A DNA stretch of 64,000 bases, taken from positions 558,001-622,000 of the forward strand of contig CAVVYA010000015.1 of assembly GCA_963752345.1 (NCBI GenBank), written 5' to 3'. Position numbers and translations under genes: made by a program. This document shows, piece by piece, positions 56,928-64,000 of the stretch. Under the pieces are notes generated by a model, which saw nothing but the letters and a program-made list of their open reading frames with translations, had not been told where the DNA came from and ran no database searches. Positions within the stretch are counted from its first letter, which is position 1. Each line of letters begins with the position of its first letter. The stretch is from CAVVYA01 sp963752345 (GTDB taxonomy: Bacteria > Pseudomonadota > Alphaproteobacteria > SMXQ01).

Positions 56928-58380
56928 ACAGGATGGAAACGAAAGGCTCCAACGCCTCCCGCGTCGGCTACACCGACATGCGCGAGTATCTCGACCTGTT
57001 GGAAGAAAACGGCTTGCTCCATCGCATCAAGGCGGAAGTCGATCCCGACATACGAAATGGGCGCCGTCGCGGCTCGGTCGCTGGAGCGCAAGGGGCCTGC
57101 CCTGCTGTTCGAGAACGTCAAGGGCTACCGCGACATGCCGCTGGTCACCAATATGATTTCGACGACCAAGCAACTGGCGATCGCGTTCAACACCGAAGCC
57201 GACGAAGAAACGATCCTCAAGAAGGTCGTCGAGGGCATGACCTACCGCATCCCCTCGGTCACCGCTGCCGACCGGGCCGTGCAAGGATGTGATCGTCACC
57301 GGCGACGATATCGATATCGACATCATCCCGACGCCCTATTGGCATGAACACGATGGCGGACGCTATCTCGGCACCACGGCGGGCGTGGTGACCCGGGACC
57401 CGGTCACAGGCTTCCTCAACATGGGCGCCTATCGCGTCATGATCAAAGACAAGAAGACCCTATCCATTTCCGGCGGCCTGCGCGGGCGCAACGCTTCGTC
57501 CGGCCCTGGCGGCGGCGACCATATCCTCGACAACGAGGCGGCGGGAAAGCCGACACCGGTCGCCATCGTCATGGGCATGGATCCCTTGCTGACCCTGGCC
57601 AACGGCAGTCCGGTGCGGCCGGGCGACGACGGGTCGATGGAATATGAAGCCGCCGGCGGCTGGCGCGGCGCGCCGACCGAACTGGTGAAGTGCGAGAACA
57701 GCGATCTCCTCGTGCCGGCCTATGCCGAGATGATCATCGAGGGCGAGGTGGTGCCGAACGTGCGGACCGAGGAAGGCCCCCACGGCGAATCCACGGGCTT
57801 CTACGGCGAAAACAAGTCCGCCTTCCTGATGAACATCCATTGCATCACATATCGTAAGAATCCCATCACCTATGGCCTGATCTGCCAGCGCGTCGAAGAC
57901 TATCCGCGCCAGTTGCTGCGGTCGGGGTCGATCCAATCGCGTGTCATTCAGAAGACCGGCTTCACCAATATCAAGGAAGTCTATTTTCCCGAGGTCGGCC
58001 GTCATGGCATGCTGATCGTGTCGGTGGCGATCAGGGATAAGACCGAACCGCTCAAGATCATGAACGGAATCTGGGAAGACACCGGCGAGCGCTGGCGCTG
58101 GATCATCGTGGTCGACGAGGATTGCAATGTGCGCGACTGGGACGAGGTGATGTGGCGCGTCGCCGCGGCGGCGGACCCCGAGCACGACGTCATCCTCGGC
58201 AAGGAGCACGCGCGGCAGATCCGCAGCCGCGGCACGGTGGATTTCGATCCGCCTCTCCGCGGTATGGGGATCGACGCGACGATGCGCTTCAAGGACGCAA
58301 AATTCCCGCCGGTGAACAAGGTCAGCGCGACGTGGACCGATAAGGTCGCCGCGCGTTGGAAGGAATACGGCCTGTCGTAA
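56924..58380 (+). CDS. UbiD-family decarboxylase; two frameshifts
   Basis: Prenylated-FMN-dependent aromatic or acrylic acid decarboxylase. ATG 56924 overlaps the oxygenase stop; AGGGAGA lies upstream. The protein starts YTDMREYLDLLEENGLLHRI; one extra base at 57050 and one near 57280 break the frame, and after correction DYEMGAVAARSLERKGPALLFENVKGY and KDVIVTGDDIDIDIIPTPYW continue it. Later motifs are YEAAGGWRGAP, EGPHGESTGFYG and IIVVDEDCNVRDWDEVMWRV, as in UbiD. Corrected length is about 484 residues, normal. A UbiX-type prenyltransferase gene is needed elsewhere. After dioxygenation it could remove the carboxylate, as required in phthalate degradation. Confidence 0.87.
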
Positions 58381-58446
58381 ACGTCCACCAGGGAACAAGA
58401 GAGGCGTCAGTTCTCTCGCAACGCTGCAAGCAAGGAGGCTCAGGCG

Positions 58447-59612
58447 ATGACTCAGGACAAGCGCTCGTTCGGCTTATCGAGTTTTGCTTTGGCGGCCGTT
58501 ATGGCCGTTATGGCCTCCGGCAGCGTGCGCGCGGAAGAGGCCTGGCAGGCGGAATGGAAGAAGACCGTCGAGGCCGCGCACAAGGAAGGCGTGGTTCTGG
58601 TTTCCGGTCCGCCCGGGGTGTTTCAGCGCCAGGCCATCACGACGGCCTGGGCCAAGGCCTACCCCAATATCCGGTTGGACTATACCGGCGGGCGCGGCAC
58701 CCAGGTGGTCGCCAAGATCGTGCGCGAGCGGTCCGCCGGCCTCTACGAATGGGACATCATCATCGCCTCGACCAACCCACGGTCTTTTCGTTCGTGCCGA
58801 TCAATGCCCTGGCGCCCCTGCGCGATGCCCTGATCCTGCCCGATATCGCCGACGACAAGACCTGGATCGACAGCTTCGAAGCCGGCTTCATGGATCGCGA
58901 GAAGAAGTTTTTCTATAACGCCATGGGCACCGGCGGACAGCCGTTCGGCTTCGCCAACCGCGATTGCGTGTAGCAAAGCGAGTTCGGCACGACCGCCGAC
59001 ATGGCAAGCCGGAGCTCAAGTCCAAAGGTGGTATGGTACGACCCGACCGAGCCCGGCACAGGCAGCCGCGGCACCTGGGTTCTGAGCCTCGCCCTTGGGG
59101 AGGATTGGCTGAAGAACATCTTCCAGAACCAGGGCGTCACCTTCTCGCGCGACTACAAGCAGATGACCGATTGGCTGGTCAACTGCACGAAGCCCATCGC
59201 CATCGGCATGCCGAACGACGTGCTCGAGACCATGCAAAAGCACGGCATCGGCAAGAACGTCGAGGAGCTCAGCGGCGCGGCCTATCTTGGCGACGTCATT
59301 CCGGGCGGCGCGGGCGGCAACGAGAGCATCGGCTGGTTCAACAATGCGCCGCATCCGAACGCGGCGAAGGTCTTCGTCAACTGGTACCTGTCGCGGGAAT
59401 TCCAGCAGATCTATGCGGATAGCGTGCAGGACAACAGCCGGCGCGTGGATACCAAGCCGGGCGATCCCGACCCGGATCACGTGATGAAACCGGGTGTAAG
59501 TTACGTCAATTGGAGCAACGAGGACGCCACGGTGAAGATCAACGCACTTCAGGAAAAGATCAAATCCTGGGGCGTGCTGACCGCCAAACGTCCTGCGGCT
59601 CCAGGCAAATAG
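58447..59612 (+). CDS. Solute-binding protein (copy 1 of tandem pair); several indels
   Basis: AAGGAGG precedes ATG 58447, then a signal peptide (cleavage near VRA-EEAWQ). The protein matches the copy at 59734-60861 along its length (VEAAHKEGVVLVSGPPGVFQ, LPDIADDKTWIDSFEAGFMD, KQMTDWLVNCTKPIAIGMPN). A missing base near 58786 and a TAG at 58971-58973, within a cluster of small indels up to about 59032, break it. In the intact copy that segment reads VSKDVFNKTADMK. Either a decaying duplicate or locally poor sequence. Family: Fe3+-type extracellular binding proteins, likely for an aromatic carboxylate here. Confidence 0.78.
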
Positions 59613-59733
59613 GCGAAACACGCGCCGACAGACCGGCCGATGAGCAAAGGCCGGCGGAGACATCAAGGGAGTATAGTTCTCCCGATCTATCACGCGCTCG
59701 ACAGGGGCGCCTTGGTCATGGGGTGGTGAAGCG

Positions 59734-60861
59734 ATGGAGATCAAATGGCACAACGGTCGTCTCACGGGACTCATGCTGACGCTTTCGGTCGTGGCGATGA
59801 CGATCAGCGGCGCGCTGGCCCAGCAAAACGCACCCGCGGAATGGCAAAAGGTCGTGGAGGCGGCGCGCAAGGAAGGGGTCGTGATCGTCTCGGGCCCGCC
59901 GGGCGTGGAGCAGCGCCGGGCGATCACCGAAGGCTGGGCCAAGGCCTTCCCCGACATCAAGATGGAATACACCGCGGCGCGCGGCACGCAGATCGTGTCG
60001 CGCGTGGTGCGCGAGCGCACCGCCGGCGTGTTCAATTGGGACATCATCCTCGCCTCGACCGACCCGACGGTCTTTTCCCTCAAGCCGATCAATGCGCTGG
60101 CGCCGCTGCGCGACGCGATCATCCTGCCCGAGATTACCGACGACAAGACCTGGCGGGACGGGTTCGAAGCCGGCTTCATGGACGAGGAGAAGAAATATTT
60201 CTACAGCCCGGTGGGCACCGCGGGCACTCTCGGCTTCGTCAACCGCGACTGCGTCTCGAAGGACGTCTTCAACAAGACGGCCGACATGAAGAGCCCAGCC
60301 ATGCGCGGCAAGATCGTCTGGTACGATCCGACCCAGCCCGGCACCGGCACCCAGGGCACCGGCCTGCTCAGCATCGTCCAGGGCGAGGACTGGCTGAAGG
60401 ACATGTTCCTCAACCATGGCGTCACCTTCTCGCGCGATTACAAGCAGATGACGGACTGGCTGATCAGCTGCAGCAAGCCCGTGGTGATCGGCATGCCGAA
60501 CGACGTGCTCGAGCAGATGCAGAAGCATGGCATCGGCAAGAATGTCGAGGAGCTCGACGGTCCGAACTATTTCGGCAACCGCAATCCCGGCGGCGTGGGC
60601 GGCAACGCCAGCATGGGCTGGTACAACAACGCGCCCCATCCGAACGCGGCCAAGGTCTTCGTCAATTGGTACCTGTCGCGGGAGGCGCAGCAGTTCTACG
60701 CCGACCTGGTGCAGGTCAACAGCCGGCGGGCCGATACCAAGCCGGCCGATCCCGAGCACCTGCTGAAGCCGGGCGTGGAATATTTCAACACCAGCGAAGT
60801 CAATGTGCGGTTCGTCAAGGTGTTGCAGGCCAAGATCAAGACCTGGGGCGTGGTACAATAG
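59734..60861 (+). CDS. Solute-binding protein (copy 2 of tandem pair)
   Basis: An intact 375-residue periplasmic binding protein with a signal peptide (LTGLMLTLSVVAMTISGALA, cleavage near ALA-QQNAP). VVEAARKEGVVIVSGPPGVE opens the mature fold, and WYDPTQPGTGTQGTGL, FVNWYLSREAQQFYADLVQ and DTKPADPEHLLKPG are typical of this subgroup. It is roughly 70 percent identical to the copy just upstream. The ATPase and permease genes follow on the same strand, so the importer is complete. Confidence 0.9.
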   Translation: MEIKWHNGRLTGLMLTLSVVAMTISGALAQQNAPAEWQKVVEAARKEGVVIVSGPPGVEQRRAITEGWAKAFPDIKMEYTAARGTQIVSRVVRERTAGVFNWDIILASTDPTVFSLKPINALAPLRDAIILPEITDDKTWRDGFEAGFMDEEKKYFYSPVGTAGTLGFVNRDCVSKDVFNKTADMKSPAMRGKIVWYDPTQPGTGTQGTGLLSIVQGEDWLKDMFLNHGVTFSRDYKQMTDWLISCSKPVVIGMPNDVLEQMQKHGIGKNVEELDGPNYFGNRNPGGVGGNASMGWYNNAPHPNAAKVFVNWYLSREAQQFYADLVQVNSRRADTKPADPEHLLKPGVEYFNTSEVNVRFVKVLQAKIKTWGVVQ

Positions 60862-60920
60862 GCCGCTTGCCCGGAAAACAGGGCAAGTGGAAAAACGATA
60901 GTCCGAAGGATATGGGCATC

Positions 60921-62093
60921 ATGGCGCTGAACGAGACCTACGGAAGAAACAGCGAGGTTCCGGCCGCCCGCATCTGCGGCGTGAGCAAGCACTACAATGG
61001 CGTGCTCGCGGTCAACAACGTCAGCTTCGACGTGGCGCAGGGCGAGCTGTTGACCTTGCTGGGTCCAAGCGGCTGCGGCAAGACCACGACGATGCGTTCG
61101 ATCGCCGGACTCGAGAAGATCACCAGCGGCGAAATCTTCCTCAAGGACCGGGTCGTCAGCTCGATCCCGAAGCGAATCCACCTCACGCCCGAGAAACGCG
61201 ACGTGGGAATGGTGTTCCAGTCCTACGCCATCTGGCCTCACATGACCGTGTTCGAGAACGTCGCCTACCCGCTTCGCTGCCGCAAATTCAAGAAGGACGA
61301 GATCGTTCGCCGCGTCCGCGAGGGGCTCAAGCTTGTCGAGATGGAGGCCTACGAGGACCGCCCGGCGACCAAGCTCAGCGGCGGCCAGCAGCAACGCGTC
61401 GCCCTGGCACGCTCCATGGTGATGCAGCCGTCGGTGTTGCTGCTCGACGAGCCGCTGTGCAACCTGGACGCCAAGCTGCGCGGCCAAATGCGCACGCACA
61501 TCAAAGAGCTGCAGCAGCAGACCGGCCTCACCATGATCTATGTCACCCACGACCAGGCCGAAGCGATGGCCCTGTCGGACCGCATCATCGTCATGAACGG
61601 CGGGGTGATCGAACAGGTCGGCTCGCCGGAATCGATCTATGAGCGGCCGCAGAGCGAATTCGTGGCGGATTTCGTCGGCGCCATCAACTTCATCTGGGGC
61701 AATGTGGTCGAAACCAGGCCGGAGCAAAACCTGCTGCGCGTCTCGACCGGAAGCGAGACGCTGGCCTGCGTTCTCAACGGCAACAGCTGCCCCAGCGTCG
61801 GCGCGCGCGTGCTGCTGATGGTGCGGCCGGAGAAAATCACCGTCGTGCCGGCGAACGCGCCGTCGGTGAGCGGGGAGTGTCACGGCGTGGCCGAGATCAA
61901 CAAGATCCGCGCGACCGTCAAGATGAATACCTATTGCGGCGACCATCGGGAGCTGAGCGTTGCGACGGCGGATTACTCCGTGCGCATCATTGCCGCCAAT
62001 ACCCTATCGGTTCACAAGGGCGGCGAGGTGCGGCTGGAGATTTCCGCGCAGGATGTGCACTTGCTGCCGCATTGGAAGACCGACGGCGCATGA
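60921..62093 (+). CDS. ABC transporter ATP-binding protein (FbpC/PotA-like)
   Basis: A 390-residue importer ATPase. The ATG at 60921 has the best spacing to AAGGA; an in-frame ATG at 60912 would be too close. Walker A GPSGCGKTT, Q-loop VFQSYAIWPHMTV, signature LSGGQQQRVALAR, Walker B LLLDEPLCNLD and the H-loop YVTHDQAEAM are all intact. The C-terminal 120 residues form a TOBE-type regulatory domain (VRPEKITVVPANAP). It overlaps the permease start (ATGA). This is the only such ATPase in the window and might also serve the importers that lack one. Confidence 0.95.
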   Translation: MALNETYGRNSEVPAARICGVSKHYNGVLAVNNVSFDVAQGELLTLLGPSGCGKTTTMRSIAGLEKITSGEIFLKDRVVSSIPKRIHLTPEKRDVGMVFQSYAIWPHMTVFENVAYPLRCRKFKKDEIVRRVREGLKLVEMEAYEDRPATKLSGGQQQRVALARSMVMQPSVLLLDEPLCNLDAKLRGQMRTHIKELQQQTGLTMIYVTHDQAEAMALSDRIIVMNGGVIEQVGSPESIYERPQSEFVADFVGAINFIWGNVVETRPEQNLLRVSTGSETLACVLNGNSCPSVGARVLLMVRPEKITVVPANAPSVSGECHGVAEINKIRATVKMNTYCGDHRELSVATADYSVRIIAANTLSVHKGGEVRLEISAQDVHLLPHWKTDGA

Positions 62094-63808
62094 GCGCGAT
62101 TTCCGAAAGGCTCCCGAGCCGGCTCAATTTGGGCGAAGCCGGGCAGACGCTGCTTTACAGCGCGGTCTTCCTGTTGGTCGCGAGCCTTGTCGTCGTGCCG
62201 GTCCTGTTCCTGGTGGTGAACAGCTTCCAACTCGCGAAGCCAGGACAGCCGTCGGACTGGGGCTTCGATAGCTGGCGCAGCGCGCTCGCCAATCCGGGCG
62301 TCTGGAACGCCATGTGGAATTCCATCCGGCTCTATCTGGCGACCAGCATCTTCAGCTGGCCGATGGCGATCTGTCTCGCCTGGATCATCGGGCGGACCGA
62401 CTTGCCGAAGAAGGACTGGATCGAATTTCTGTTGTGGCTTTCGTTCTTCCTGCCGAGTCTCACCGTGGTCATGGGATGGATCACCCTGATCGATCCGTCC
62501 TCCGGGATTCTCAACCAATTTCTCCGCCGGAATTTCTTTCCCGGCATGACCGAGGGGCCGTTCAACATCTACACGTTCTGGGGGCTCGTTTGGGTGCACC
62601 TGGGGCAGAACGCAATCGCGCTCAAGACAATTCTGCTGATCCCGGCATTCCGCAACCTGGACGCCTCGATGGAGGAAGCCTCGCGGCTGTCGGGGGCGGG
62701 GGCCTTGAAAACCTTGCGCCGGGTGGTGATCCCCATGATGGGACCGCCCATCATCATTACCGCGCTGTTGGGCTTTGTCCGACTCTGGCAGTCCTTCGAA
62801 ACCGAACTCGTGCTGGGCATCCCGCAGGGCTTCTATGTCTACGGGACGAAGATTTACGACATGCTCAACGCCGAGATTCCCGATTACGGCCAGGCGACGG
62901 TTCTCGCCGTTCTCATCATCGCGCTGACGATTCCGTTCATGGTCCTGCAACAGCGGTTTACCGTGCGGAAAAGCTATGAAACGGTGACGGGACGCGCGCG
63001 GACCAATGCCACGCCGTTGGGTCGCGCGAAATGGCCGGTCTTCGCCATCGTCATGGCGATCGCCATTTTCGTCTCGATCCTGCCGATGGTCGCCGTCACC
63101 ACGGCGACCTTCATGAAGGTCTTCGGATATTTCTTCATCCCGCAGCCCTGGACGCTCGCTCATTGGACGCAGGTTCTTCATGACCCCGTGTTCCTGCAGG
63201 CCGTCCGCAACACCTTCGTGATCGGCGGCGGGGCGGCGCTGGGCGGCGTCGTGCTCAGCGTGCTCATCGCCTATATCCTCGTGCGCAGCCAGTTCAAGCT
63301 GCGCGCGCTGCTCGATCTCCTCACCTGGCTGCCGCATTCCTTGCCTGGCATGCTGATGGGCCTCGGCATGCTGTGGGTCGCGCTGACCTTCCTGCGGCCG
63401 CTCTATGGCTCCGTGATCCTGCTGATCCTGGTCACCATCATCGGCGGCATGACGGTCGGGGTGCAGATCATCAAGAGCAACATGATCCAACTGGGTTCGG
63501 AGCTGGAGGAAGCGTCGCGCGTGTCGGGCGGCTCCTGGTTCTACACGTTCCGGCGAGCCGTGTTGCCGCCCCTGGCGCCGGTTCTCGTTCTCGTCGCCAC
63601 CCTGAATTTCGTCAGCGCGTCGCGCGACGTCAGTTCGATCATCCTGCTGGCTTCGGGCGAAAGCAGAACGCTGGCGTTGCTTCAGCTCGACTACATGGTC
63701 GCGCCCTACTGGGAAAGCGCGACGGTCGTCGCGGTCGTCATGACGATCATCAGCACCGGCGTGGCGCTGGCGGCGCGCGCCTGCGAGGCGCATTTCAGGA
63801 TCAAGTAG
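62090..63808 (+). CDS. ABC transporter fused permease
   Basis: A 572-residue two-domain permease with about twelve membrane segments. EAA loops lie at MEEASRLSGAGALKTLRRV and LEEASRVSGGSWFYTFRRA. It partners the ATPase whose stop it overlaps and the two binding proteins upstream. It is less similar to the other permeases of the window than they are to each other, consistent with a different substrate. Confidence 0.94.
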   Translation: MSAISERLPSRLNLGEAGQTLLYSAVFLLVASLVVVPVLFLVVNSFQLAKPGQPSDWGFDSWRSALANPGVWNAMWNSIRLYLATSIFSWPMAICLAWIIGRTDLPKKDWIEFLLWLSFFLPSLTVVMGWITLIDPSSGILNQFLRRNFFPGMTEGPFNIYTFWGLVWVHLGQNAIALKTILLIPAFRNLDASMEEASRLSGAGALKTLRRVVIPMMGPPIIITALLGFVRLWQSFETELVLGIPQGFYVYGTKIYDMLNAEIPDYGQATVLAVLIIALTIPFMVLQQRFTVRKSYETVTGRARTNATPLGRAKWPVFAIVMAIAIFVSILPMVAVTTATFMKVFGYFFIPQPWTLAHWTQVLHDPVFLQAVRNTFVIGGGAALGGVVLSVLIAYILVRSQFKLRALLDLLTWLPHSLPGMLMGLGMLWVALTFLRPLYGSVILLILVTIIGGMTVGVQIIKSNMIQLGSELEEASRVSGGSWFYTFRRAVLPPLAPVLVLVATLNFVSASRDVSSIILLASGESRTLALLQLDYMVAPYWESATVVAVVMTIISTGVALAARACEAHFRIK

Positions 63809-63862
63809 CGCGTACCGGATCGCCGCCGGTGGCATCGTCGAACGGGGAGTTAAAAGAAACCA

Positions 63863-64000
63863 ATGGAACCGGATCTGAAAGATCGCGTCGCGGTCGTGAC
63901 GGGTGGGGCGCGCGGCATGGGACGGGCCTATGTCGAAGGCTTTCTGGCGCGCGGCGCCAAGGTCGTGGCGACCGACAGGTCGTGGGACGGGGTGCCCGAA
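63863..64000 (+). CDS. Short-chain dehydrogenase/reductase, N-terminal part (cut by window edge)
   Basis: 46 residues visible: LKDRVAVVTGGARGMGRAYV is the TGxxxGxG cofactor motif of classical SDR enzymes and AKVVATDRS ends beta-2 with an Asp that favours NAD(H). GGGGAG lies 13 bases upstream of the ATG. As the next gene of the aromatic-carboxylate operon it may oxidise a dihydrodiol or a later alcohol. Confidence 0.85.
   Translation, partial: MEPDLKDRVAVVTGGARGMGRAYVEGFLARGAKVVATDRSWDGVPE

Noticed and set aside
62012..63835. 607-codon minus-strand frame
   Set aside because: Antisense of the permease at 62090-63808; no family motif.

Overview
The window is high-GC DNA from a metabolically versatile alphaproteobacterium, most likely a member of the Hyphomicrobiales (Bradyrhizobium/Xanthobacteraceae-like). 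This rests on many solute-binding proteins of the Fe3+-type ABC, TTT (Bug) and TAXI families, LysR regulators beside small aromatic-degradation operons, a membrane formate dehydrogenase with its own selenocysteine machinery, and a GC-rich third codon position. The taxonomic call is inference; no rRNA gene is present.

Layout. 1-3049 (minus): M24-peptidase homologue, solute-binding protein and fused permease. 3476-5692 (plus): three overlapping VOC genes, the first a VOC-Rieske fusion, converging on a LysR gene. 7052-15099 (minus): glycogen phosphorylase, PEP carboxylase, PfkB kinase and glycogen synthase. 15371-21303 (minus): two tandem proteins with a 3-hydroxyanthranilate-dioxygenase-like metal site, a TAXI-like binding protein, a Rieske ferredoxin, then a solute-binding protein and permease. 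21436-25743: LysR divergent from another binding-protein/permease pair with a candidate operator between them. 26119-28076: heme-oxygenase-fold protein, TTT binding protein and terminator. 28261-30499 (minus): Tat-exported transglutaminase-like protein and selD. 30772-40431 (plus): fdhA (in-frame UGA = selenocysteine with SECIS), fdhB, fdhC, fdhE, selA, selB, tRNA-Sec and an unknown 155-aa protein. 41063-48601 (plus): ECF sigma factor, a Cys/Asp/His-rich protein built of exact 84-bp repeats, a giant Ala/Val/Asp/Pro repeat protein, a small basic protein and a type I secretion ATPase plus HlyD-type adaptor. 48707-52868: TTT binding protein (minus), bicupin and orphan EutA-like ATPase. 53027-64000 (plus): LysR, Gfo/Idh/MocA dehydrogenase, Rieske oxygenase, UbiD-type decarboxylase, two duplicated solute-binding proteins, ABC ATPase, fused permease and the start of an SDR. 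The last block reads as an uptake and oxidation operon for an aromatic carboxylate of phthalate type.

How parts work together. The selenium block is self-sufficient for selenocysteine insertion: SelD makes selenophosphate, SelA charges tRNA-Sec, SelB delivers it to the SECIS, and the product is the formate dehydrogenase encoded in the same operon. The best candidate for an undescribed system is the ECF/repeat-protein/type I secretion island.

Sequence quality. At least 20 coding frames are broken by single extra bases, against only a few missing bases, in genes that are otherwise complete (seven in glgP alone). I read these mainly as uncorrected insertion errors of long-read assembly and annotate such genes as frameshifted CDSs. 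The fdhA UGA is not one of these: the frame is continuous through it.
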